Below are positions 1 through 6,032 of a stretch of 11,225 bases of DNA, piece by piece. Origin of the DNA: Planctomycetota bacterium (lineage in GTDB: Bacteria; Planctomycetota; Phycisphaerae; WQYP01; JAJZKY01); assembly GCA_021803885.1 (NCBI GenBank), contig JAJZKY010000084.1, positions 1 through 11,225 on the forward strand, given 5' to 3'. The notes under the pieces are model-generated. The model saw only the letters and a list, made by a program, of their open reading frames with translations. It was not told the DNA's origin and made no database searches. The position numbers were made by a program, and so were the translations under genes. Positions within the stretch are counted from its first letter, which is position 1. Every line of letters begins with the position of its first letter.

Positions 1-1374
1 GTATCAGCTTCTGCCTGCGAATATTCAGGCGTGCCTCTGATCCTTGGAGTTGACATTAACCCCAATCACCTTACGCTGGCGCGTGAAACGGTCCTTCCGC
101 ACCACAGCAACGTTACTCTTCTTCAAGGGGACTTCTTTTCGCTTGATTGGCCTGCCATTCTCGCAAGATCGGACGGTCCTTGGCTCATTCTTGGGAATCC
201 ACCCTGGGTAACAAGCTCCGAACTGGGAGCAATCGCAAGTCATAATTTACCGGTCAAATCAAACTTTCATGGACGCGTTGGGATTGAGGCCATAACGGGT
301 AAGAGCAATTTCGATATTTCAGAGTGGATGATTCTGCGTTATCTGGAATGGTTACAAGACCACCGTGGATACATCGCAGTTCTTTGCAAGACGGCAGTCG
401 CACGTAAGATTCTTCAACATGCGTGGAAGGCAAGGAAGAATGCAATTCACACGGCGCGAATATTCAAGTTCGATGCACTCAGCACTTTTGGCGCAGCCGT
501 AGATGCCTGCTTGTTTGTCTTGGAATTGCGGCCTAACGCGACCGGGTTCAGTTGTGATGTGTTTGAATCCTTTGGTGCATCTGCTCCGGCCTACACAATG
601 GGGTTTATTGAAGGCCACATCGTCAACAACGTGGCAGTGTTTAAACAGCAACAAGCTCTGTATGGCCCCGAAGATCGATATACATGGCGTTCTGGCGTCA
701 AGCATGACTGCTCAAAAATAATGGAACTGGCTTCAACCGGAGCGGGATACAAAAACGGATTCGGAGAAGACATTGAACTGGAAGAATCTTATCTCTTCCC
801 ATTACTGAAAAGTTCGGATATTGGCAATGGTCGGCTCCACTGCCGAAATTCAATGCTAGTAACGCAGCGGGCAATTGGTGATGATACATCCGGAATACAA
901 TCTAATGCTCCACAGACTTGGAATTATTTGCAGAAACATATTGCTTCGTTTGAGAAGCGTTCTAGCTCCATCTATCGAAATAAGCCACCCTTTTCGATTT
1001 TTGGCGTTGGGCAATACACATTTTCTCCTTGGAAAGTTGCTATTTCTGGATTCTATAAACGGCTCAACTTTGTAAAAGTGGGACCAGTCAACGGTAAGCC
1101 TGTAGTGTTTGATGATACCGTCTACTTTCTTCCATGCTGGTCAGAAGAGGAAGCTGACTTTCTTCAGAGGCTGCTCCAGTCCAATACTGCGACAGCATTT
1201 TTTGAAGCCATGATTCATTGGGACGAAAAGCGACCCATTACAGTTGAAATTCTAAAGCGGCTTAGTCTCAGAAAGCTAGCGGCTACCGCAGGTTGCGAGG
1301 CAGAATATCTGCGCTTCAGCGACCGAAGGGAACTACCGCTGTTCACCGGTGTAGAAGCAGTAAAAATTGCTTAG
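1..1374 (+). CDS. N6-adenine DNA methyltransferase, 5'-truncated by window edge
   Basis: Predicted S-adenosylmethionine-dependent DNA methyltransferase, probably methylating adenine in a specific site to protect against the neighbouring nuclease. The frame is open from base 1 (457 visible codons), so the GTG at 31 is probably internal and the SAM-binding motif I lies outside. Visible are a motif II-like segment (GVDINPNHL) near the start, a motif III-like GDFF, and the catalytic motif IV NPPW at about residues 66-69 of the visible part. A hydrophobic GYIAVLCK strand follows, then a long C-terminal half that would recognise the target. Motif order (II, III, IV, then the recognition region) suits the gamma class found in type I, type IIG and some type II enzymes. 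Its stop lies 12 bases from the stop of the convergent nuclease gene. Specificity cannot be read from the sequence. Confidence 0.85.
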   Translation, partial: VSASACEYSGVPLILGVDINPNHLTLARETVLPHHSNVTLLQGDFFSLDWPAILARSDGPWLILGNPPWVTSSELGAIASHNLPVKSNFHGRVGIEAITGKSNFDISEWMILRYLEWLQDHRGYIAVLCKTAVARKILQHAWKARKNAIHTARIFKFDALSTFGAAVDACLFVLELRPNATGFSCDVFESFGASAPAYTMGFIEGHIVNNVAVFKQQQALYGPEDRYTWRSGVKHDCSKIMELASTGAGYKNGFGEDIELEESYLFPLLKSSDIGNGRLHCRNSMLVTQRAIGDDTSGIQSNAPQTWNYLQKHIASFEKRSSSIYRNKPPFSIFGVGQYTFSPWKVAISGFYKRLNFVKVGPVNGKPVVFDDTVYFLPCWSEEEADFLQRLLQSNTATAFFEAMIHWDEKRPITVEILKRLSLRKLAATAGCEAEYLRFSDRRELPLFTGVEAVKIA

Positions 1375-1386
1375 CCGCTCCATGAG

Positions 1387-1986
1387 CTACCGCAGCAGAG
1401 GCCATTTTGTAGGATCATGCAGCTTGTCTACGTTCTCAGAGAGAACGTCCCAAGCCCCCTCAAACTTGAGTACATTTCGCTTGATGCGGTCATAGTGCTT
1501 TTTGTGCGATTGCCGGTTCGCAGTGAATGGAAGGTATATTGGAAACTTAAGACTTCGCTTTTCTCCAACCTTTGTAGGCACACATGACCAATAATCACAC
1601 TGGATTCGACAGAGTTTTTCCGCGAATGCAACAGGCATCACGACAAACCGCACGTCATGCGAATGGTAGCTGACTGCAACCACCACATCCGCGATGAGCG
1701 GACTTTTCTTCGAGTTGAAGATTGATTGTTTATCTTTCAAGTAGCCGGTTGCGTAGCCAAAACTTAAAAAGCCTGCAACTTCGCCCGTGTATTGAGTCGC
1801 TGCATTCGTCGTCTTCACTTGTAATGCCACCCGCCGACGGCGATTGATGGCAAGCAAGTCTGCGTTAGATGCCATCTGTGCTGTATCGAGGCGAACCGGA
1901 TGCCAGCCATTTTGAACAAGCTGCATTTCAACTGCAAGTTCTCCAAGCAGCCCAATACGCGGGTTCAATTCGTCATTTGTAGGCAT
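1387..1986 (-). CDS. PD-(D/E)XK-type nuclease, candidate restriction endonuclease
   Basis: A 199-residue protein with the layout of a PD-(D/E)XK nuclease core: a helix carrying GELAVE (E16, E20), then NADLLAI with D43, then a beta-strand ending LQVKT (Q56, K58). This E-D-QxK arrangement is that of Holliday-junction-resolvase-like and Mrr-like nucleases and of many restriction enzymes. The C-terminal half is basic and unassigned (a KKHYDRIKR stretch). The tail-to-tail position beside a DNA methyltransferase suggests it is the cutting partner of a type II-like system; that is inference. A DNA repair or other defence nuclease is the alternative. The ATG has no clear Shine-Dalgarno sequence but has a TACAAT box 8 bases upstream, so it may be translated from a leaderless or nearly leaderless mRNA. 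Confidence 0.65.
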   Translation of the reverse strand: MPTNDELNPRIGLLGELAVEMQLVQNGWHPVRLDTAQMASNADLLAINRRRRVALQVKTTNAATQYTGEVAGFLSFGYATGYLKDKQSIFNSKKSPLIADVVVAVSYHSHDVRFVVMPVAFAEKLCRIQCDYWSCVPTKVGEKRSLKFPIYLPFTANRQSHKKHYDRIKRNVLKFEGAWDVLSENVDKLHDPTKWPLLR

Positions 1987-1994
1987 TGTGCTCT

Positions 1995-2000
1995 ATTGTA
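1995..2000 (-). promoter_or_regulatory. -10-like box just before the nuclease start
   Basis: Read on the minus strand this is TACAAT (5/6 to TATAAT), 8 bases before the nuclease ATG. No good -35 hexamer stands 16-18 bases upstream and there is no Shine-Dalgarno sequence, so a leaderless start is possible. The rest of the 1987-2119 gap shows no other gene. Confidence 0.3.
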
Positions 2001-2119
2001 GCTGCGCTTCAGCGAAAGGCGACGGCTGTTCCGTCCTGGCTCTTGCAATCGTTGCTTGCAGTCATCGCCAGTTCTATAGAGCAGCCGCCTACCGCGCAGC
2101 CTATGAGCGCGGGTCTTGT

Positions 2120-2377
2120 TTAAACGCACATCTGAAGCAGTGCATGAACCTTGCTGCCATCCCCAGCAAGGATGTTCGGATCAGCGTCAAGCAACAGATC
2201 GGCTTCAGCACTGTCAGTGCCTTTATAGAGCAGCGCAGTAGCAGCGTTTTGAATCTGCTTCGCTGCAAGTTGTTCGCTGGTGCCGTCTCGCATGGGCAAC
2301 GTCACAAGCAAGCGAGATGCATTGGCGGTGAGCCTGTCCAAGTCCTTACGCAATTTGTGACGCAATGTTGACTTCAT
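2120..2377 (-). CDS. Hypothetical small protein, last gene of leftward operon
   Basis: An 85-residue protein I do not recognise. The N-terminus is basic (MKSTLRHKLRKDLDRL), followed by a likely helical middle and an acidic stretch (DSAEADLLLDADP). No membrane segment, signal peptide or metal motif is seen. The ATG lies inside the end of the preceding gene (32-bp overlap in another frame), with an AAGG six bases upstream, so translation is probably coupled. The overlap and shared direction support it as the last gene of the operon that starts with the AlpA gene at 5383. The basic helical character could suit a nucleic-acid- or protein-binding accessory factor, but no function is assigned. Confidence 0.55.
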   Translation of the reverse strand: MKSTLRHKLRKDLDRLTANASRLLVTLPMRDGTSEQLAAKQIQNAATALLYKGTDSAEADLLLDADPNILAGDGSKVHALLQMCV

Positions 2378-2786
2378 CGTTGGCCTTTCTGCCCCTACGC
2401 TTGGAAGGCGTCAAGGCGCTGGCACCAGCCCTTGCAGCCTTTTCAGCAGCCACAGCAATTTCAGCCTTCATGCCCTTGTCAGCGGCTTCAGATTCGCAAA
2501 TGTCAAAGAGCAGACGGCTGGCGGCTACTCTGGCGCTTTCGTTCATGAAACGATTGCCAATGATGCTGACAAGACTCTGCTTGATTAGCTCCATGTGCCG
2601 GGTCAGTTCATCTTTGCCTGCGGATTCCAATTCCGCCAAGCGTTCTGCTTCAATTTCGCTGGCGTTGGCAGGTGGAAACTTCGTTGCATCGAACATCAGC
2701 GGCGGGAACTGCGGGAATGCAAACGCAGGAATCGGTGCCGGTGTTTCCACCGCATTATTTGCCGAAAGTGTATTGCCCCACGCCAC
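2346..2786 (-). CDS. Hypothetical protein with basic AT-hook-like tail
   Basis: A 146-residue protein of unknown function. Residues 1-45 are rich in Pro, Ala and Phe (for example FPQFPPLMF), so probably extended. The middle (about 45-115) looks alpha-helical, with SARVAASRLLFDICESEAADKG as its most protein-like stretch; this faintly recalls helical DNA-packaging or replication accessory proteins, but I cannot name a family. The tail has KRRGRK, a basic AT-hook-like patch suggesting contact with nucleic acid. The start is GTG, forced by an in-frame TAA two codons upstream; the only Shine-Dalgarno-like AGAAGG is about 13 bases away, so a later start is possible. It lies 19 bases after the preceding gene and overlaps the next by 32 bp. 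Confidence 0.6.
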   Translation of the reverse strand: MAWGNTLSANNAVETPAPIPAFAFPQFPPLMFDATKFPPANASEIEAERLAELESAGKDELTRHMELIKQSLVSIIGNRFMNESARVAASRLLFDICESEAADKGMKAEIAVAAEKAARAGASALTPSKRRGRKANDEVNIASQIA

Positions 2787-2805
2787 TGTTTAAGCAATCC
2801 CTTCT

Positions 2806-3402
2806 TCAGAATCTTGCGAATGCCGATGTTGGCCGGCCCGCACTAGCATTCGCAGCAACAAGGTTAACGGCACTGGCCTTCGATTTACTGTCAGCAGCGG
2901 TTGCAGCTTTACCTTTGACTGCCGTTGCTGATGGGTAGCGCCCGGTCATTTCTGTAAACTGGCTGCGTTGCCTGTTTTTGACGCTGATGCCCTGCCAGTA
3001 TTCGTGGGCTTTCTTGTACCAGTTCGCCGCGCGTGCGTGAATAGGGGATGCTTCAGCTTCGTCTTTGCCTGAAGGCTCCGTACCGAACAAGTCCCGCGAT
3101 TCCACTTCTTCGTTTGTCAAGTCGTCGTGGCCTTCGGCCTGCTCTTCAGCGGCGATCATTTCAATCAGGTCTGGCAGAAGCGTGAGTGCAATGCGCATTG
3201 CTTCAGCATCTTTGCGTCTGTTGTCGGCTTCCTTCGATACCTTCGCCACTAGCTGTGTGACTGTCGTTGCCGAATCCATGCCTACAGCAGCCGTGACAAT
3301 GCGTCCCTTCATATCACGATAGACGCCATGCCTGTCTCTACTGATTGCGGCATCTGGCCATACGCTCGGCCTTCCGTCAATACCGGTCGCAATGATAGCC
3401 AT
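2806..3402 (-). CDS. Hypothetical protein of leftward operon
   Basis: A 198-residue protein I cannot assign. The N-terminus (MAIIATGIDGRPSVWPDAA) reads like a globular beta-rich start. A probable helical segment at about 50-80 (VAKVSKEADNRRKDAEAMR) is followed by a very acidic stretch (about 84-110, EEQAEGHDDLTNEEVESRD). A second globular part (about 120-155) has YKKAHEYWQ and an FTEMTGRYPS segment. The tail from about 160 is low-complexity Ala/Lys/Ser, probably disordered and basic. The ATG has a good GGGAG nine bases upstream. The 14-base gaps to the upstream gene support one operon. No enzyme motif, membrane segment or signal peptide is visible. Confidence 0.65.
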   Translation of the reverse strand: MAIIATGIDGRPSVWPDAAISRDRHGVYRDMKGRIVTAAVGMDSATTVTQLVAKVSKEADNRRKDAEAMRIALTLLPDLIEMIAAEEQAEGHDDLTNEEVESRDLFGTEPSGKDEAEASPIHARAANWYKKAHEYWQGISVKNRQRSQFTEMTGRYPSATAVKGKAATAADSKSKASAVNLVAANASAGRPTSAFARF

Positions 3403-3416
3403 ATTCGTTAGCTCCC

Positions 3417-3833
3417 TTACTGTAGGAAAGTGCCATGCTGCTGATTAGAACGCAAGCACAAAGCGAGTTCTGGCCACTTTTTCGCGGTCACTAAAAGTGC
3501 ATCCAGCCAAATATCAACCTGAATCTTCAGCTTCAACGCTGTGTGATGCGTTTCCTTGTATTCCACTTTCTTGCTGAGAAGCTGTGGCGCGTACTGTTGA
3601 ATAGGCTTAAACTGCCCACGCTCATTCAGCAACAATGGAAAGTCATAGATACCAGCATGGGTAATACGGTTGTGTTTGTCGCTAGTGAAGAGAACCTTGG
3701 CATGGGGGTGATATTCGTGTACAACACGCTCTGCCAGTTGTATCAATTCGCGTAATTGCGCGTCTGTTACTTGCTTTTGGCGCAGAAATTCAAAAAGCTG
3801 GTGTGTTTCAATTCCTTCATCAATGATGTTCAT
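3417..3833 (-). CDS. Hypothetical protein, translationally coupled
   Basis: A 138-residue protein of unknown function. I chose the ATG at 3833 rather than the upstream in-frame one at 3863: it forms a 4-base ATGA overlap with the stop of the preceding gene and has GGAG eight bases upstream, the usual form of translational coupling. A helical N-terminus (LFEFLRQKQVTDAQLRELIQ) is followed by a probable alpha/beta domain with several His residues (VVHEYHPHAKVLF, KHNRITHAGIYDF), then a helical C-terminus. The His cluster is suggestive but does not match a metal site or nuclease motif I can name. Tight coupling implies that it works with, or in fixed ratio to, the 205-residue protein before it. 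Confidence 0.65.
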   Translation of the reverse strand: MNIIDEGIETHQLFEFLRQKQVTDAQLRELIQLAERVVHEYHPHAKVLFTSDKHNRITHAGIYDFPLLLNERGQFKPIQQYAPQLLSKKVEYKETHHTALKLKIQVDIWLDALLVTAKKWPELALCLRSNQQHGTFLQ

Positions 3834-4447
3834 GGCTGTTGCTCCATCTGCTGCTGTAGGCACGCTGCTTGCTCGATTTCAACCCTGTCGCAGAATGCTT
3901 CCCATTCGTCTAAGGTCTTGCTCTCAATCACACGGGCCAATTCACACTCCCATAACGGGTCCGGCAGTGCAAGGGCGGCATGAAAGGTTGTGGCCGCACT
4001 GACAGCACCCCAACGGACCCCTGATGGCTCTGCGGGCAGTACAGGCTCAGGAATGGCCACTGTAGGCGCAGGCTGGGGCGATACCTGGGGCTTGGAGCAC
4101 TTGGTTGCCGCCTGTATCGCTTCGCGCATTCGGCGACGGCGCTTATAGTAGCTTTCTTTCACCGGCTTTTGGGTGACATTCGGTGCAGGCGCTTTGCGAA
4201 CTTGTTGCAGCCAAGCAACAAACTCGGCTGGCACAACCCGCTCACGAATTGCCACAGCGTTGAATCCTAACGCTGCACACAACAACGCGAACTGTTCACT
4301 GTCAAAGAGCCATGCCAAAGCCGATTTCCGGCCTCGTTTCGCCTGTTCAACTGCATCAAGAAGCACATGCAGCCATAGCACTTCTTCAGGTGAGCGCATC
4401 TGGCGTAGGTCTGAATCGAAGTTTTGATAATCAATGGTCAATGGCAT
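3830..4447 (-). CDS. Hypothetical protein with helical N-domain and basic centre
   Basis: A 205-residue protein. Residues 1-75 form a probable helical domain. Its pattern (AKRGRKSALAWLF, then FALLCAALGFNAVAIRERV) resembles short conserved hypotheticals of phages and islands in which a W-(L/I)-F segment precedes a C-x-x-LG-hydrophobic-R motif; this is a memory of pattern, not a database match. At about 100-110 a strongly basic YYKRRRRMREA helix could bind nucleic acid. The middle (about 115-145) is Pro-rich and probably a linker; the C-terminal part ends in a Gln-rich tail (LQQQMEQQ). Its stop overlaps the next gene by ATGA. The leader contains a run of seven Cs (in mRNA sense), TGTAGGCA and a hairpin. 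Confidence 0.65.
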   Translation of the reverse strand: MPLTIDYQNFDSDLRQMRSPEEVLWLHVLLDAVEQAKRGRKSALAWLFDSEQFALLCAALGFNAVAIRERVVPAEFVAWLQQVRKAPAPNVTQKPVKESYYKRRRRMREAIQAATKCSKPQVSPQPAPTVAIPEPVLPAEPSGVRWGAVSAATTFHAALALPDPLWECELARVIESKTLDEWEAFCDRVEIEQAACLQQQMEQQP

Positions 4448-4473
4448 GGCTTGCCTACAGGGGGGGTAAACAA

Positions 4474-4489
4474 GGCTGCTGGCGCAGCC
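4474..4489 (-). other. Hairpin in the leader of the 205-residue gene
   Basis: GGCTGC-TGGC-GCAGCC forms a 6-bp GC-rich stem with a 4-base loop in the 54-base gap between two operon genes. No T run follows, so it looks more like a pause, mRNA processing or partial-attenuation site than a full terminator. A seven-base G run (4460-4466, plus strand) lies between it and the start codon. Confidence 0.35.
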
Positions 4490-4501
4490 CTGTCAGTTTC
4501 T

Positions 4502-5158
4502 CTACCGGCCACCGCCAAGACCATTGCTGCTGTAGCTGGTCGGGCGATTGCTCACGTTGCCGGGTGCTGGCTTCCCCTGTAGGAAAGCAAGGCGTGTCTT
4601 CAGGCTGTGTTCCTTCGCCAGCAGATCGCGCACACGCTGTTTGGCCTGTTCTACGGTATCCAAGTGCTGTTGCAAGTCCTGACTGTGAATGCGAACGTCC
4701 TTTTCAGCTTCAGCAGCTAGCCTTTCGGCGTCCTTGATTCTCGCGTCATGGTTCGCCACGTCTCTGCGCGTTGCAAAGCGGTCTGGAGCACCGGCACGCA
4801 GGTTGTTTAGCTCTCTGTTGCACTTCACCAGCGTTGCCTCGCGCTGCAAATCTGCATTGCGCAATGCCAGCGTGTGAGATTCAAGTGAAGCCAGTTCCCG
4901 GTCAGCATCTTTGCCTTCAATGGCAATCTGTTCCAATTGCGATTCGATAGACGGCATTTCCGTTGCTGCATCGGATTCCTGCAAGGCATTCATTCTTTCC
5001 TGTAATGTCACCAGTTCGCCAAGAATGAATGCCCGCTCTTCACTGCTTATCGTGCGTTTCAGGAACTCCTGCGCAGCTTGGCTTTCAAGCAATGTTGGCT
5101 TTTCTTGATCCTGCTGTGTTGTTACATCTTGCGACGGTGACCAGATTCCGGTAGCCAT
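4502..5158 (-). CDS. Coiled-coil protein of unknown function
   Basis: A 218-residue protein dominated by helix-forming, charged sequence. From about residue 40 to 195 it shows heptad-like spacing of Leu/Ile/Ala among Glu, Gln, Arg and Lys (for example LGELVTLQERMNALQ, LQQHLDTVEQAKQRVRDLL), typical of a long coiled coil. The tail (about 197-218) is Gly/Ser/Asn-rich and probably flexible (ends NGLGGGR). No ATPase, membrane or zinc motif is seen. It begins 24 bases after the AlpA gene, so it is co-transcribed; AAGGAG lies 12 bases before the ATG, rather far. In a satellite such a protein could be scaffold-like, but coiled coils are too general to decide. Confidence 0.7.
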   Translation of the reverse strand: MATGIWSPSQDVTTQQDQEKPTLLESQAAQEFLKRTISSEERAFILGELVTLQERMNALQESDAATEMPSIESQLEQIAIEGKDADRELASLESHTLALRNADLQREATLVKCNRELNNLRAGAPDRFATRRDVANHDARIKDAERLAAEAEKDVRIHSQDLQQHLDTVEQAKQRVRDLLAKEHSLKTRLAFLQGKPAPGNVSNRPTSYSSNGLGGGR

Positions 5159-5182
5159 GACCTGTGTTGACTCCTTTGATGT

Positions 5183-5383
5183 TTACTGCACTGCCCGTTG
5201 CTGTGACACGATTGCTTGCATGTAAGCTTCAACTTCGCTTGCAAGCCATGCAGACGCATATCCGCCTGCAATTTTCACTGGCTTTGGAAAACCCTTCTTC
5301 ACCAGCTTGTAGATAGTGGCGCGGCTCATGCCGGTCTTCTCAATGACCTGCGGCAATCGCAAGAACTGCTCACCCTGAATCAT
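5183..5383 (-). CDS. AlpA-family transcriptional regulator (leftward)
   Basis: A 66-residue helix-turn-helix protein of the AlpA/MerR-like excisionase fold. Recognisable parts are FLRLPQVIEKTGMSRATIYKL (HTH, about residues 7-28), the wing turn KKGFPKPVKI (about 29-38) and the closing helix SAWLASEVEAYMQ. Known: AlpA proteins activate or repress integrase and satellite genes, and some act as excisionases. Here it is the first gene of a leftward operon of unassigned genes and faces a second AlpA-like gene across a 294-base control region. The ATG has an excellent GGAGG six bases upstream. Inferred: it regulates its own operon and possibly the opposing one. Confidence 0.88.
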   Translation of the reverse strand: MIQGEQFLRLPQVIEKTGMSRATIYKLVKKGFPKPVKIAGGYASAWLASEVEAYMQAIVSQQRAVQ

Positions 5384-5427
5384 GCTTAACCTCCGCTAAG
5401 ACCGGCTTGCGCCGTATCGGTAAAGCC

Positions 5428-5456
5428 ACTATCTGCGAAGTTCAGAATGCCGTCAA
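5428..5456 (-). promoter_or_regulatory. Sigma70-like promoter of the leftward operon
   Basis: Read on the minus strand: TTGACG (5451-5456), a 17-base spacer, then GATAGT (5428-5433), matching 5/6 and 4/6 of the consensus. It lies about 45 bases before the AlpA start codon, and a TATCCACA box sits just upstream of the -35. It is placed well to drive the whole operon down to 2120. Confidence 0.55.
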
Positions 5457-5460
5457 TTTT

Positions 5461-5588
5461 TGTGGATACACATCGCATTGCTATTGCCTATGTCTGGCCG
5501 TTTAAACGCTCTAAGCAGCCTACCGGCTCATTGCAAAACACCAAGAGAAACGTTTCATGCATTGCCAGCATATCCACACGCATCCACA
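5461..5588. promoter_or_regulatory. ATCCACA boxes in the divergent control region
   Basis: TGTGGATAC at 5461-5469 (TATCCACA on the minus strand), ATATCCACA at 5570-5578 and GCATCCACA at 5580-5588. The last two are direct repeats spaced 10 bases, one helical turn. Each box lies upstream of, and in the same direction as, one of the two divergent promoter candidates. They could be AlpA operators. They also match the DnaA box TTATCCACA at 8, 8 and 7 of 9 positions, so DnaA binding is an alternative. A 10-bp palindrome CGTTTAAACG (5499-5508) lies between them. I see no gene in the 294-base gap. Confidence 0.4.
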
Positions 5589-5613
5589 TAATCCCTATAG
5601 GTTCCTGTTTCCC

Positions 5614-5642
5614 TTGACACAGAACCCGGCAACAGTCAGACT
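5614..5642 (+). promoter_or_regulatory. Possible promoter of the rightward AlpA/DUF3987 genes
   Basis: A perfect TTGACA (5614-5619) is followed after 17 bases by CAGACT, a weak -10 (3/6). It lies 35 bases before the AlpA-like ATG. The weak -10 would suit a promoter needing an activator bound at the ATCCACA boxes just upstream. Confidence 0.35.
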
Positions 5643-5677
5643 CACCGGCGAGATACTCACAAAAAGGATTTCCTTCA

Positions 5678-5935
5678 ATGTGGACGTTAGACCATAACGC
5701 TATTGAAATACAGCCAGAACCGTTGCCCACTATCGCGCCAGATGACGGCCTGCTGGTTCTTCAGCAGGTAATGACGATGACTACGTTAAGCAGGACCGTT
5801 ATCTACCGCGAAATGCGCAAAGGGACGTTTCCGCACCCCATAACCGTAGGTGCGGGAAGCAGTCGGTGGCTACGTTCAGAAGTGATGCAGTACCTACTTC
5901 GGCGAGTAGTAGAACGTAATGCGCAAAAGAAATAG
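5678..5935 (+). CDS. AlpA-like regulator (rightward)
   Basis: An 85-residue protein with a non-conserved N-terminal extension of about 25 residues, then an AlpA-type HTH: LLVLQQVMTMTTLSRTVIYREM (about 25-46), the wing turn RKGTFPHPITVGAGSSRW (about 47-64) and the closing helix LRSEVMQYLLRRV. It aligns in layout with the 66-residue AlpA protein encoded divergently, so the element has two paralogous or independently gained regulators. It precedes the DUF3987 gene by 97 bases and probably shares its transcript. The Shine-Dalgarno (AAGGA) is about 10 bases from the ATG. Likely role: activator/repressor switch or excisionase; which AlpA does which cannot be told. Confidence 0.82.
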   Translation: MWTLDHNAIEIQPEPLPTIAPDDGLLVLQQVMTMTTLSRTVIYREMRKGTFPHPITVGAGSSRWLRSEVMQYLLRRVVERNAQKK

Positions 5936-5960
5936 CCCCGTGCTGGCAAATGCACGGGGC
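5935..5960. terminator. Strong hairpin between AlpA-like and DUF3987 genes
   Basis: A perfect 9-bp stem, GCCCCGTGC / GCACGGGGC, with an 8-base loop, starting in the stop codon of the AlpA-like gene. No T run follows on the plus strand; on the minus strand it is followed by TATTTCTTTTG, so it would end leftward transcription better than rightward. For the rightward transcript it may act as an attenuator or mRNA stabiliser. A 10-bp palindrome AACAATTGTT (5973-5982) lies just downstream. Confidence 0.45.
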
Positions 5961-6032
5961 ATCACAAAGGTGAACAATTGTTAGGCAATCGGGAACGAGT
6001 ACCACACCGGCAGGCGAACCAGCGAGTACATA

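Noticed and set aside
1988..2793. Plus-strand frames of 127 and 142 codons over the end of the leftward operon
   Set aside because: They lie opposite frames with better starts and coupled overlaps, and their products look like low-complexity shadows.
3834..3863. Upstream ATG for the 138-residue protein
   Set aside because: It would overlap the previous gene by 34 bases without a good ribosome binding site, whereas the ATG at 3833 has an ATGA overlap and GGAG.
5461..5588. Chromosomal replication origin (DnaA boxes)
   Set aside because: Only three imperfect boxes, no AT-rich unwinding region and no dnaA/dnaN neighbours; element regulation or an element origin is more likely.
5488..5730. 80-codon minus-strand frame across the divergent control region
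   Set aside because: It overlaps the promoter candidates and the start of the AlpA-like gene, and lacks any family pattern.
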